From Debaryomyces hansenii CBS767 (Eukaryota; Ascomycota; Pichiomycetes; Serinales; Debaryomycetaceae), in NCBI RefSeq assembly GCF_000006445.2, contig NC_006043.2, positions 992,001-1,056,000 of the forward strand: 64,000 nt of DNA, written 5' to 3'. Below the pieces are notes generated by a model that saw only the letters and a list, made by a program, of their open reading frames with translations, ran no database searches and was not told where the DNA came from. A program made the position numbers and the translations under genes. This document shows positions 40,671 to 51,161 of this stretch, one piece after another (the stretch's first letter is position 1; each line of letters starts with the position of its first letter).

Positions 40671-41675
40671 ATGTCATCAAGGTATGTAACATAATTACGC
40701 GTAATTGATAGTAAATAATCAGAGAAGTTCCAGGAGCAAAATAATACAATAGGTTACTAACATTTTTTTAGTGTCTTTCACGATTACTCTGGGTTTTCTA
40801 ATGCCACAACATTTGGCGAAGTTTACAATAACTTCAACCAAATTGACCTGTTGAACTGGATGGAAAAATTATGGGGGTCATATTATTATTACATGGGCAA
40901 TGACTTGTTTGCCACCGGGTTGTTGTTTTTCACATTGCACGAGGCTATGTATTTCGGTAGATGTATCCCATGGATGATTATCGACAGAATTCCATATTTC
41001 AACAAATATAAGATTCAGGATGCTAAGATTCCATCGAACAAGGAACAGTGGGAATGTTTGAAGTCTGTGTTAACATCGCACTTTTTAGTGGAAGCTTTTC
41101 CAATCTGGTTTTTCCACCCATTGTGTCAACAAATCGGAATTAGTTTCGAGATTCCATTCCCAGATATATCATCTATGTTGATCCAATTGGCGGTTTTTTT
41201 CGTATGTGAGGACGCATGGCATTACTGGTTCCATAGAGCCTTACACCACGGTGTCTTCTACAAGTATATCCATAAGCAACATCACAGATACGCGGCACCA
41301 TTCGGATTGACTGCAGAGTATGCTCATCCAATTGAAGTTATGTTATTAGGATTTGGTACTGTTGGTATTCCAATTGTGTGGTGTTTAATCACTAAGAATT
41401 TGCATCTTTTCACCGTTTGTATCTGGATCACCTTAAGATTGTTCCAAGCAGTTGATTCACATTCCGGATACGAATTCCCATGGTCATTACATCACTTTGT
41501 ACCATTCTGGGCTGGTGCTGATCACCATGATGAACACCACCATTTCTTCATTGGAAGTTACAGTTCATCTTTCAGATGGTGGGATTTCGTTTTAGATACC
41601 GAAGCTGGTCCTAAAGGTAAGTCTTCAAGAGAGCAAAAAATGAAGACCAAAGCTGAATCAAAGAAACAATTATAG
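40671..41675 (+). CDS. ERG25: C-4 methylsterol oxidase (spliced)
   Basis: Model: join(40671..40681, 40772..41675), 304 aa. The first exon encodes only ATG TCA TCA and two bases of the next codon; splicing joins it to [10 protein letters not shown], the expected Erg25 N-terminus. Fatty-acid-hydroxylase histidine boxes are all present: HRALHH, HKQHHRY and HHDEHHHFF. Four or so hydrophobic segments place it in the ER membrane. It performs the C-4 demethylation oxidation in ergosterol synthesis with Erg26 and Erg27. The core frame is open from the TTG at 40851, but no upstream ATG exists in that frame without the splice. The C-terminus is Lys-rich, ending KAESKKQL. Confidence 0.95.
40682..40771 (+). 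other. Spliceosomal intron in ERG25, 90 nt
   Basis: 5' site GTATGT at 40682, canonical branch point TACTAAC at 40755-40761, 3' site TTTTTTTAG ending at 40771. All three match the yeast consensus, and removal restores the conserved Erg25 N-terminus in frame. Confidence 0.92.
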
Positions 41676-41830
41676 TCTTTTTCAGCTTATAAGATGATGC
41701 TCAATCTCCTCTATAGAATACCAATTTACATATAAAAGTATACAACGATACATAATATTACTATATAATAACATAATCTATGCAAATCATAACTCCTTAT
41801 GAACGCACACAATATTTCAGTGTAGATTTT

Positions 41831-42217
41831 CTATTTATTAAGCCAATCGCTATATTCTTTCCTCTTTTGCTTTATATCGATGAAATCGACTCTAGAGTCG
41901 TATTCTTCAAACCCACTGATACCGACCTTTTCAAATTCTCTCATAGCTTTCCTCATTTCAATTTTCTTCAAATACTTATCATCTTGTTGAATCAACTTAT
42001 TATCAATCGATAACTTGGGTCCATTTTCAACTGATATTATTGATCCAATTATAAATGTAACTAATGCCAATATAACCTCGACTGTAATTTCCGTTGGTAA
42101 TGGTAAATAGTCGTATTCAATGTGTGTTTTTAACAATTGGTGAAATTCGAACGACGAATATGCAGCATGTATAAATAGCAAAGAACCTAAAAGGTATAGA
42201 ACCGATGATTGTATCAT
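41831..42217 (-). CDS. EMC5: ER membrane protein complex subunit 5
   Basis: 128 residues. Two membrane segments: residues about 5-20 (VLYLLGSLLFIHAAYSS) and about 45-62 (VILALVTFIIGSIIS). The pattern HAAYSSFEFHQLLK followed by a second helix and a charged cytosolic tail is that of Emc5/MMgT. The EMC inserts tail-anchored and some multipass proteins in the ER. Length is close to the S. cerevisiae protein (141 aa). It is convergent with ERG25, another ER protein, at 155 bp. Confidence 0.88.
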   Translation of the reverse strand: MIQSSVLYLLGSLLFIHAAYSSFEFHQLLKTHIEYDYLPLPTEITVEVILALVTFIIGSIISVENGPKLSIDNKLIQQDDKYLKKIEMRKAMREFEKVGISGFEEYDSRVDFIDIKQKRKEYSDWLNK

Positions 42218-42992
42218 ATTTCCATGCCAATTATATAGAAGTAATAATTGTTCTTTTAGTATCTTTTCATTATATGTCGTGGTTGAATCCTAAAAAATGA
42301 ATGTCGTGACTATTTCAATGTCGCAAATTGAAATGTGTTTATTATGACGCTTTGAAGATCTGTAAGAAGGGACACCAGCTTCAGAGATCTTACGATAATG
42401 TTAAGTTGCATTCTCAGACTTTTATCATTGTCTCACGCTGGCTAGTATATGTAACAATTTCAGGATCGTATGACGTCGTCGTTCTGTACTCAGTCTGTAT
42501 CCAAGTCATTGGTTACTCTCGATACGTGTCTTAAAACTCGAGTAGTGGTTTCAAATTAGATCATGATATGCTTTGTTTGTTCCTTTTATATAAAAAAGCT
42601 GAGCCTTAGTTCTGTTCATGAATTGGAGGTAAATTGGTGATTAAGCTGCGATATTAATGCATTATATATTGACTAGAACAATGGTTGGTATAATCGTGTG
42701 AACTTTGCCAATTACGCTGAAATTACCCTCAGACAAAGTCAAAGTAAACACTATACGTTAGCACATATACATATCGATGTATTATATGTCCTATGTTATT
42801 AGAGATTGGTTGCAAGATAATTCATTAAATACTTCTTATCGGGAACACAAAATTGAAATGGTGCAAAATACTGGTCACAAGCTTATCTTTGTGAAAATAT
42901 TAATAATTGTCTAACAAACAATAGCATTTTAGCACCCTAATTGAATTCTATAGAGTAGATATTGACTAACTTGATTTAGGTACGATATATTA
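42218..42992. other. Intergenic, EMC5 / glucoamylase divergent promoter
   Basis: 775 bp, no supported gene. A 68-codon frame at 42328-42534 has no recognisable domain. A TATA-like TTTTATATAAAAA stands at 42585. Confidence 0.4.
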
Positions 42993-44630
42993 ATGATGAA
43001 GTTAAATTTGATTATACTGATGCTTATAGCAAATTTTGCTGTTTCTTATGGACTTTATGTGCCTGGGTATGACCTTCATTACTTGAATACTGGTGTGGCT
43101 GAAGCAGTACAAAAGGTTTTATCCTTAAATCTATTTCCAAATTACGACGACAAAGTAGATTCACTGGATACCACAGAACAATCTGAATATGAAAAATGGT
43201 TAGTAACTCAAGGAAATACTTCGTTTCAAGGAATTTTGAATAATATTGGAGGCATTAGTGAGTTCCTAGAAGGAACGGAGGTTAGTGAAGGGGCAGTCAT
43301 TGCATCTCCTTCAAAGAATAAACCAAATTATTTCTACCAATGGGTCAGAGATGCTGCATTAACCATTCGATCCTTGGTTCATTATCTTGAGGACAACAAT
43401 ACTAACAACCAGAAGATATGTTCCATAATTGAAAAATATATTGAAAATAATTACTACTTGCAAAGATTACCGAACAATCTGGGGAGGTTTGATGATAATA
43501 CTCGATCAGGTTTAGGAGAACCAAAATTTATGCCCGATTGTACAGCTTTCGATGAGCATTGGGGGAGACCTCAAAATGATGGGCCAGGATTAAGAATTTC
43601 GACAATTGTTTCCTACCTAAATTTAATAGAAAAGTATAGACTAAGCTTGTCTAATAAGTTTTTAAAAGATGAAAGATTTATATACGACGAAATCATTAAA
43701 CCAGATTTATTTTATATTGTTAAAAATTGGAAGAAGGAGAGTTTTGACATTTGGGAAGAAGTCAATTCTATTCATTTCTTTACATCTATGTCCCAATTGA
43801 GAGCTGTTATAGATGGGCTCAAGTTAGCCAAGAAATATGAAGTAGATAAACAGTTTGTTGACCAATTGTATGAATCTATCACCAACTTGAAGCTGTTTAT
43901 TGAAGTTGACGCAAGATTTGCTATCCCATCATCTCTTTATATTATTGAGACACCAGGCTTATTTTCTAGTGGTAAAAGATCAGGACTAGATGCTGCTGCT
44001 TTACTCGCAAGTATACATTCACATGACCTTGAAGTTGATGAATACTCTGATGTACCGTTTGATGTTAATGACTATCACATTTTAAATACGATTAATGCAA
44101 TGGCTTCTGACATGAGGTTTAGGTATCCAATAAACCGTGATAGAATAGGAAAACCTTCACTTGGTGTTGCGCTAGGCAGATACCCTGAGGATATTTATGA
44201 TGGAGTAGGGTCATCAGAGGGTAATCCATGGTTTATCGCGACTGCGTCAGCAGCAGAAGTTATTTTTAAAACAGTTTACAAGCTACTGGACAGTCAACAA
44301 GATTTATTGATTAACAAATATAATCAAGAATTCTTTAAGTCATTCATTAACTTTGAAGCCGACGATTTAGAAGAATTTGTCATTCCGTGTAATTCCATCC
44401 GGTACAACAATGCGTTACTTAATTTATTTGACTTTGGTGACTCCTTTTTGAAGATAATAAAAGACCATGTTGATGGAAATGGTCATATGTCTGAACAATT
44501 CAATAAATATACGGGCTACATGCAAGGTGCTATGGACCTAACTTGGAGTTATAGTGCATTCTGGAATGCTTTGAGGTGGAGAAATAAGACCCTTGAAGTC
44601 ATATCCAATCACAATAATAATCATAATTAG
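42993..44630 (+). CDS. Secreted glucan 1,4-alpha-glucosidase (glucoamylase), GH15
   Basis: 545 residues with signal peptide MKLNLIILMLIANFAVSYG (tandem ATGs at 42993 and 42996). GH15 landmarks: YQWVRDAALTIRSLV, WGRPQNDGPGLR (from 190), the general acid Glu255 in DIWEEVNSIHFFT, GLDAAALLASIH, and the general base Glu501 in MSEQFNKYTG, then GAMDLTWSYSAFWNALRWR. It releases glucose from the non-reducing ends of starch, glycogen or dextrin. There is no starch-binding domain and no Ser/Thr-rich anchor, so it should act on soluble substrates outside the cell. Related to Gam1/Gam2 of Candida and Sga1 of S. cerevisiae. Confidence 0.95.
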   Translation: MMKLNLIILMLIANFAVSYGLYVPGYDLHYLNTGVAEAVQKVLSLNLFPNYDDKVDSLDTTEQSEYEKWLVTQGNTSFQGILNNIGGISEFLEGTEVSEGAVIASPSKNKPNYFYQWVRDAALTIRSLVHYLEDNNTNNQKICSIIEKYIENNYYLQRLPNNLGRFDDNTRSGLGEPKFMPDCTAFDEHWGRPQNDGPGLRISTIVSYLNLIEKYRLSLSNKFLKDERFIYDEIIKPDLFYIVKNWKKESFDIWEEVNSIHFFTSMSQLRAVIDGLKLAKKYEVDKQFVDQLYESITNLKLFIEVDARFAIPSSLYIIETPGLFSSGKRSGLDAAALLASIHSHDLEVDEYSDVPFDVNDYHILNTINAMASDMRFRYPINRDRIGKPSLGVALGRYPEDIYDGVGSSEGNPWFIATASAAEVIFKTVYKLLDSQQDLLINKYNQEFFKSFINFEADDLEEFVIPCNSIRYNNALLNLFDFGDSFLKIIKDHVDGNGHMSEQFNKYTGYMQGAMDLTWSYSAFWNALRWRNKTLEVISNHNNNHN

Positions 44631-44687
44631 CTGCATATTCTGACTTATTTATATTTATACAATTACTTATTACTAATATTATACAAT

Positions 44688-47003
44688 TTATTTATCCATA
44701 TTATTTATAGTTTCAAAAACTGAAACATTTTCAAAGTTCTTTTCTGTCCTGTAGCATTCGCTACTTCTATCCAATAATTCTGTCATTTCGTCATCAGTCA
44801 ACTTATTCTCGTTTGCTCGTTCATCCACATCGTAGTCATTATCACCGGATTGGTTTTCTTTGACCTCGCCGTTAATTCTAAAACTTTTCGATAAATTAAC
44901 CAAATTCTTAAAGTTAAGGTTCTTTTCATTTATGACTTTTTGGAATTTATTAAACTTAAATTCACCCATTTGAATAATGATTTTTTCAAGAAACCTCTTA
45001 GAATATGATTTACTGATCAAAATTTCTTCTATTGAATTCTTTATGAGAAAACGGTAAATCTTAACAGGCTTGGTTTGACCTATTCTATGTACCCTGTCAA
45101 TTGCTTGTAAGTCTATTTGTGGATTCCAATCATTATCAAAGATGATAACAGTATCCGATGCAGTTAAATTAATACCTAAACCACCTGCTCTAGTAGATAA
45201 TAAAAATACTTGCTGTTTCGAATTTTTGGCATTAAATTCCGTTATCTCTTCCTCCCTATCCAGTTGATTCATTGATCCATCTAGTCTGCATATCTCAACA
45301 TTCTCGTAAACTAGCCAATCATTTATCAAGTCTAGTACCTTAGTAAATTGAGAAAATATAAGTACTTTGTGATTTTTCAGTAATAACTCATCCAACAATT
45401 GCTGCAAAACTTTGAACTTTGACGAATTGCGCAATAACAAGTCCATAAATTGAGCATCCTTATTAGAATATGGTTCAAATGGTTCGTAGAATATATATGG
45501 CGAATTACAGATATTTCTTAACTGGATGATTAAGTTTTGTAACGATAGATGCTTTAAGCGTTTGAGACACTTATAATACAAGTTATCAAAAATGTATTCT
45601 TTTCTTTTTTTCTTGGGTAATTTTGCAATTTGCTTCTCATCTAACTCTGGTTTCGAGTTATCGATATGTTCTTCGATATAATCAAATTCGTCATCACTAT
45701 CGGCTTCTTTGAACGATCCAAGTTTTGACCGCTTCTCGGCAGGTATCACTGCTAATTTCTTCTCCATTAACTTAGTGATTTCAGACGCATCAAACAAATC
45801 ACCATGGTTATAGTGAATATATTCCTTCAAGTATACTTCTAGTAATCCAAACAACAAATTATTATTCAACGCATCATTATACAACTTTTTCTGCAAGGTG
45901 CTGAGAGATATATGAATGATGTATTCCTTCTTGGGAGGTAAATTGCGGATTACATCTTTCTTCAACCGTCTTAGGATAAACGGCTTCAAAATGGTATGCA
46001 AATTCTTGACCAAGCTCTCCTGGATATTCATTTCAATCAAGCGGTTTGTTTCATCGTCGTTACCAGTATTCTGTTGCTGGAAATTGGTCAATTCATCAAA
46101 ATTGAACCATTGTTGGAATAGATCCAAGTCGTGGAAAATATCAGGGAGTATAAAGTTCAACAACGACCACAACTCGTCGAGATTATTCTGTAACGGGGTA
46201 CCCGTAATCAAAAGCTTATTATTCACATTTAGCTTTTTCAAGAACTTGATCAATGTGCAATTCATATTCTTTAACCTATGGCCCTCGTCGACAATGAGGT
46301 ATTTCCAGTTGATGCGGTTGAGCTTGGAAAAGTCTCTGATAGATATCTCGTACGATGTTAACACGATGTTATAATCAGAGCTTATGGCGAGGTCAGACCG
46401 CTCTTGTTTCGATCCGATGTATTTCAACATCTTGAGCGACGGCGCAAACCGTTTGACCTCATTGCACCAGTTGGAAATAGTCGACAACGGCACCACAATA
46501 AGAAAGGGGCCATTGATGCCGTTTTCCATAAGAAACGTCAAGAACGCAATGCATTGGATCGTCTTCCCGAGCCCCATCTCGTCCGCCAATATCCCATTCA
46601 ACCCATTTTCAAACAACGTGATCAACCACTCCATACCGTCCAACTGGTAGTCCTTGAGCGTGCCTCCCGAGAACAACCGTGGCTGCTTGTGGGTAGACAT
46701 TTCGGCGGATGGTGCCGAAAGCATCGATACCACGTCGTGTTTGGGAGTCTTTGTCTGTCGTTTTACACCCTTCCTACGCTTGGAAGGATGATTCTCAGAC
46801 GTGTCAGCGGCTATTCCCCTGGCCTGTTTCTTGTCCATGGTGTTCTGCAATATATTCTCCGCCATGATCTGCGAGTACACCTGCGACCGCTGGATCAATG
46901 TGTTTAACCTTTCGAGCTTGACGGACGTGTTGAGGCTATCGAACTCTTCCTGGCGGGCCGAACGGGGTTCATCGTACACTGCGAGGTCATCTTCGTTGGT
47001 CAT
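44688..47003 (-). CDS. IRC5: Irc5/Lsh-like SNF2-family ATPase
   Basis: 771 residues. The SNF2 helicase core starts near 115: LKDYQLDGMEWL, Walker A ADEMGLGKT (140-148), DEGH box VDEGHRLKN, motif III ITGTPLQNN; the second lobe carries LSTRAGGLGINL and DRVHRIGQTKPVKIYR. The insertion with an acidic/Lys stretch (KLGSFKEADSDDEFD) is typical of the Lsh/Irc5 branch. It remodels nucleosomes, and in yeast Irc5 influences cohesin loading and recombination. The first 113 codons and the promoter are duplicated as a decayed copy at 57232-57618. Confidence 0.93.
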   Translation of the reverse strand: MTNEDDLAVYDEPRSARQEEFDSLNTSVKLERLNTLIQRSQVYSQIMAENILQNTMDKKQARGIAADTSENHPSKRRKGVKRQTKTPKHDVVSMLSAPSAEMSTHKQPRLFSGGTLKDYQLDGMEWLITLFENGLNGILADEMGLGKTIQCIAFLTFLMENGINGPFLIVVPLSTISNWCNEVKRFAPSLKMLKYIGSKQERSDLAISSDYNIVLTSYEISIRDFSKLNRINWKYLIVDEGHRLKNMNCTLIKFLKKLNVNNKLLITGTPLQNNLDELWSLLNFILPDIFHDLDLFQQWFNFDELTNFQQQNTGNDDETNRLIEMNIQESLVKNLHTILKPFILRRLKKDVIRNLPPKKEYIIHISLSTLQKKLYNDALNNNLLFGLLEVYLKEYIHYNHGDLFDASEITKLMEKKLAVIPAEKRSKLGSFKEADSDDEFDYIEEHIDNSKPELDEKQIAKLPKKKRKEYIFDNLYYKCLKRLKHLSLQNLIIQLRNICNSPYIFYEPFEPYSNKDAQFMDLLLRNSSKFKVLQQLLDELLLKNHKVLIFSQFTKVLDLINDWLVYENVEICRLDGSMNQLDREEEITEFNAKNSKQQVFLLSTRAGGLGINLTASDTVIIFDNDWNPQIDLQAIDRVHRIGQTKPVKIYRFLIKNSIEEILISKSYSKRFLEKIIIQMGEFKFNKFQKVINEKNLNFKNLVNLSKSFRINGEVKENQSGDNDYDVDERANENKLTDDEMTELLDRSSECYRTEKNFENVSVFETINNMDK

Positions 47004-47434
47004 GGATACTATATAGAGATATTAACAGTCTAATTAAGGAAGACTTCTTTAGAATATGTATCATATCAATTTGACGCCAGAAGGCAAGGTTTCTGTGCAA
47101 CAAACCGCGTATGGTGGCGGTACGACTCCGCTGTCCGCCATATTATATTACTTTGTTGAGAATATTTCATGTGTAATCTCAGAGATCGTTACTAAACGAA
47201 ATATAAAAATATTCGAACAACCTTTCCAATAGTTTTGTAAAAGCAGTGATTAACTCAAGTTGCTTTGATATCACCTGTTGATTTATTGCTTAGTCTCATC
47301 TGAAATAATTCATTTACATATTTTTAACCTTAGGTCGATTTGATTTATGATTTTTTATTTTCAAAAGTGTATTTTTGTTTCCCCATATTTCCCCTAAGCA
47401 AAATAAGAAAGTGCATTAGTTGACAACAAAGTCA
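47004..47434. promoter_or_regulatory. Divergent promoter, IRC5 / C2H2 regulator
   Basis: The first 145 bp (to about 47149) are homologous to 57505-57618, the promoter part of the broken IRC5 copy; the shared block reads GTACGACTCC then CGCCATATTATA. The rest is AT-rich. No copy of the GGTGGAGR element is present here, so autoregulation by that element is not indicated. Confidence 0.6.
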
Positions 47435-50400
47435 ATGTCGACTACAAACATTGCCACCAGCACTAAGCCACAATTGTTTATATGTCCCAGTTGCTCAAAA
47501 AGCTTTACCAGGAAAGATTATTTATATCGTCATGAAAAGAACCATTCTCAAGTTAAACCATTCAAATGCGACCAATGTAATTTATCATTCACAAGAAGTG
47601 ACTTACTTACAAAGCATTACAAATCAAAATCACATCAAAGAGTAAAAAATGAATTGAATTCCTGTAGCGGCAAAAGCATTGTTGGCAATAGTAGCAACAG
47701 TAATCCGAAACAAGCTCCTTATAAGGTCGAAAAAAGAAGCAGTCGTCTGGTCGATTCCTCAACTTCTTCAATTATGAATGATACTCTATTAAATCAACAT
47801 GCACCTAGTCTCAATCAATTTAATAAAGAACGTGAAATGAAAGAATTTAAAAGGTTAGGCATCCCAGATTTTTTAAATCGGCATTTTAATGATGAGAAAA
47901 TACCTGCTCCTCCTCCACAACCTTCAATCATTTTGCCAGCTATTCCAAGTAATTGTAATGATAACTCCTCAATAGCTTCTGCAAATATGTTTATGAATCG
48001 ATCACAAGAGAAAGGAAAAGCAGTGGACTCGAATACTCATACTTCTGCCAAAGAACAACAGAATCCTAATAGTCATTATTTAAATTCGCATAATGATTCG
48101 GCTCCGACTCCAAATACTTCCATGCCTGGTAGAAATGATATATCTGGTGGTGGTTCAGAAATGGACTCAAATGCTCCTCCTGGAATTATAGATAATGATT
48201 TATTATGGCTATTCAATGATATTACACCAGTAGATAATTTGTTTTGGTTATTCAGTGATATATCCCCACTGGATAATAGCGGTACTGGGAGTGGAAGTGG
48301 AAGTGGCAATAAACTAGCTAATTCTAATGATTGGAACCCGACAACGAGCTCTCTCGCTGAAGCTCATTCGAATACTAATATTTCTAAGTCACTTAATAAT
48401 CATGATGATATAGCTTCATTCATGTATCAAAATTTGTACAATGAGAGTACCAATACAAAAATTAATAATAATAAAATAAATATGAATGAATCCACAAGAT
48501 CAAGAATTATTCATACTTTATCCTCAGTTAATCAATTAAACAAAGTTTCATTAAAGAGATTTGAAGAATACTTGGATTTGTATTGGTTTAATTTTGCTCA
48601 AACTTTCCCTATAATTCATCAAGCTACTTTCGATCCTAATACAATGAACATTTATTTATTAATAAGCATAATAGTGATTGGTATGGCCCATTCGTTGGAT
48701 AAGTTAGAATATGAAACTTCTATTGCAATTAATAAAAAATTAAGACGAATCATCTATGATGTTATTGAAGATAATACAGAATTACCTTTACCGTTAATGC
48801 AGGCATTAATGCTACATAATTTTTCTGCTAAGAATTTTGGTGATACTCAGTTAAGCAAAATAGCACAAATTGATCATGGTTCAAATATTATGTATTTAAA
48901 ATTTAGTGGATTTTTAAATAATTTGACAGAGCCCATAGTCTATAAACAAAAAAATGCCAGCTTGACTGAACTAACGGAACAATGGCAAAATTGGATTCAA
49001 TACGAGAGTTGTAAAAGATCCGTCTTCTTTGAATTTATATGTGATACTCAACATGCAACATTTAGCAAAATAAGATCTTTATCTGCATTTGATATTAAAT
49101 TAGAATTGCCCTGCAGTGATGAAGTTTGGAATTGTGCTGACTCGCTCAGATTTTTTGAAGAATATCAAAAACAGCCAAAAGGACTATGCGCAAGACCAAG
49201 ATTAGATATCTCAAGCAAATATGTCTATAGTAAAGAACTTGAATATCTTTATAATAATGATAGTAATGATGAAATTAAAAATGATAATGTTTATGGTTAT
49301 GGTAGTGACAATACTAATTTTAATAGGACTTTCGAATTTTCAAATAATGAAAATTATTTAACTGATTCTTTCAATATAAAAGCGCCTAAAGATACGGCTG
49401 ATTTGTCCAATGCTTCTGATACATCAAGACTGCAACAATCAATTAAAAAGGAGAATAAATGGCCAACTTTTTTGTGGGGTTTAAAATCCATGATGACTAC
49501 ATATAAAGCAAATCAAAAAGAATATCCATTAGATTGTTATTCATTATTTTCAAGATATATTATTTTACATGGGCTTTTAAGAGTTTGCTGGGATATGAGA
49601 GGTCAAAGTCTTTTAGATTTAGGTTTCATATCAAAAAAGAAATTGGGAGAATTTTTTAAAAAATTAGAAAATGCATTTTTAAATTGGAAAAGGTATTTTG
49701 ATTTACATGTTAAACTATATGAAAAGCAAATAGAATCTGATGAAGACGTGTATGTAAAACATTCCCCAAATAAGCACTTAATACTATCGTTAAATAATTA
49801 CGGACCAACCAATGCGTCATGGGCAAATATTAGCTTTTATTATACAGGATTATTTTGCCTTTATGCAGATATACCTTCAGTAACAATGTTTGCAGCTGAA
49901 TATAAAAACTTTCACTATGTTACCAAAACAGTATACAAGGGAATCAAAGAAATGGAATATGAAAGAAATAAACTAATAATTGAACAATGGGCAAGATCAA
50001 TATATGGTAAATTTGCATTAGTTGAAGCTTGTAAATTTTTAAGATTAGTTTATGGAAACGAAGAAACAATTAATACATTCTCACACATACCACAAGCAGC
50101 ATATCTTGCAGCATTAATTATATGGTGCTATGAAATCAAGAGAGATTGTCGAAACGTTGAGATGAATAGAGAAAGAAATGACGAGGTTGAACGTGATAAA
50201 ATTAAATTGGATGCAAGTAAATATTTTGACCTTCTTGGTAACATCCATTATGAATTATCAAGAAGCGACGCTCGGGAATATTTTTCAATGATTTTAGATT
50301 TGAAAAATGACTTGAATGATGATTACCTAGACGAGCAAAATAATAATCAAGACTTCATTGGTAGAAATGATTATGAGGAATTTAAAGAAAGACAAATGAA

Positions 50401-50515
50401 TACCATTGGAGTTGTTTGTTATGTGTTACATCTATTGAGAAATTGTAAGTGGGTCTACTCGATAGATTTGGTCCAGCAATTGGAACATGTTATTATAACG
50501 TATGAGAAAATATAG
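47435..50515 (+). CDS. C2H2 zinc-finger regulator with fungal middle-homology domain
   Basis: The first in-frame ATG is 47435 (1026 aa). Two adjacent fingers: C17-x2-C20-x12-H33-x3-H37 and C45-x2-C48-x12-H61-x5-H67. Predicted base-contact residues are R, D, Y, R for finger 1 and R, D, L, K for finger 2 (positions -1, 2, 3, 6), close to Adr1. A disordered Ser/Asn region follows, with a duplicated acidic/aromatic segment (256-281) that looks like an activation motif. The second half (from about 370) is a fungal-specific transcription-factor domain (EEYLDLYWFNFAQTFPIIHQATF). The combination of two Adr1-type fingers and this domain is the Adr1/Rsf2/Tda9 class. Its position at the edge of the catabolic cluster and the match of its fingers to the cluster's promoter element make it the likely pathway regulator. 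Confidence 0.9.
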   Translation: MSTTNIATSTKPQLFICPSCSKSFTRKDYLYRHEKNHSQVKPFKCDQCNLSFTRSDLLTKHYKSKSHQRVKNELNSCSGKSIVGNSSNSNPKQAPYKVEKRSSRLVDSSTSSIMNDTLLNQHAPSLNQFNKEREMKEFKRLGIPDFLNRHFNDEKIPAPPPQPSIILPAIPSNCNDNSSIASANMFMNRSQEKGKAVDSNTHTSAKEQQNPNSHYLNSHNDSAPTPNTSMPGRNDISGGGSEMDSNAPPGIIDNDLLWLFNDITPVDNLFWLFSDISPLDNSGTGSGSGSGNKLANSNDWNPTTSSLAEAHSNTNISKSLNNHDDIASFMYQNLYNESTNTKINNNKINMNESTRSRIIHTLSSVNQLNKVSLKRFEEYLDLYWFNFAQTFPIIHQATFDPNTMNIYLLISIIVIGMAHSLDKLEYETSIAINKKLRRIIYDVIEDNTELPLPLMQALMLHNFSAKNFGDTQLSKIAQIDHGSNIMYLKFSGFLNNLTEPIVYKQKNASLTELTEQWQNWIQYESCKRSVFFEFICDTQHATFSKIRSLSAFDIKLELPCSDEVWNCADSLRFFEEYQKQPKGLCARPRLDISSKYVYSKELEYLYNNDSNDEIKNDNVYGYGSDNTNFNRTFEFSNNENYLTDSFNIKAPKDTADLSNASDTSRLQQSIKKENKWPTFLWGLKSMMTTYKANQKEYPLDCYSLFSRYIILHGLLRVCWDMRGQSLLDLGFISKKKLGEFFKKLENAFLNWKRYFDLHVKLYEKQIESDEDVYVKHSPNKHLILSLNNYGPTNASWANISFYYTGLFCLYADIPSVTMFAAEYKNFHYVTKTVYKGIKEMEYERNKLIIEQWARSIYGKFALVEACKFLRLVYGNEETINTFSHIPQAAYLAALIIWCYEIKRDCRNVEMNRERNDEVERDKIKLDASKYFDLLGNIHYELSRSDAREYFSMILDLKNDLNDDYLDEQNNNQDFIGRNDYEEFKERQMNTIGVVCYVLHLLRNCKWVYSIDLVQQLEHVIITYEKI

Positions 50516-50690
50516 CTCTTCATATTTATTTTCAATATATTGTTAAATTTTTATACTTATGACCATGTTTATTAATTTGTTCAGTCAATATTTTAGCAAT
50601 CAGATATTGAAATAATTGTTATGATTTTATGAAAAATTTACAAAGCCTCGAACTAAACGTCTTAGGAAACATTAGTAAACGAAGTTGAAA

Positions 50691-51161
50691 TTAAGCACAA
50701 CCTTCATAATTTTCGATCGCAGTAACTTTCTTAGCAGAAGCACTAGTCTGATCAAACGCATAAGTCAACCACTCTTTAACCAATCTTCTGGCAAGTTCTA
50801 AACCAATAACTCTTTGACCCATACATAAAACTTGACAATTGTTGCTTAATATGCTTCTTTCAACGCTGAATGAATCGTGAGCAGTGACGGCTCTAATACC
50901 CTTGACTTTGTTAGCAGAAATGGCAACACCTAAACCAGTACCGCAAATTAAGATGGCTCGGTGAGCTTCACCTTTGGCAATTTTTTCCGCAGCATCAATA
51001 CCAATCAAAGGATAAGCAGTTTTGCTACCATTGGAGTCAACGCCTACATCAATAACTTTTTCAACATTCGTATTAGATTCAAGATCTTTTTTGATTTGTT
51101 CCTTGTATTCGTAACCTGCTTGGTCGCAGCCAACTACGATTCTTAATTTAATGTTACTCAT
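50691..51161 (-). CDS. RpiB/LacAB-family sugar-phosphate isomerase
   Basis: The first in-frame ATG is 51161 (156 aa); the frame upstream opens only from TTG. RpiB-fold landmarks: [10 protein letters not shown] at the start, and the active-site loop [15 protein letters not shown] with catalytic Cys73, then [27 protein letters not shown]. The family isomerises aldose and ketose phosphates. Members beside a DAK kinase in tetritol pathways convert D-erythrulose-4-phosphate to D-erythrose-4-phosphate (bacterial DerI/EryI, Yarrowia EYI2 group). Yeasts use RpiA-type enzyme for ribose-5-phosphate, so this gene is accessory rather than housekeeping. It shares a 540-bp divergent promoter with the kinase. 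Substrate is inferred from context. Confidence 0.9.
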   Translation of the reverse strand: MSNIKLRIVVGCDQAGYEYKEQIKKDLESNTNVEKVIDVGVDSNGSKTAYPLIGIDAAEKIAKGEAHRAILICGTGLGVAISANKVKGIRAVTAHDSFSVERSILSNNCQVLCMGQRVIGLELARRLVKEWLTYAFDQTSASAKKVTAIENYEGCA

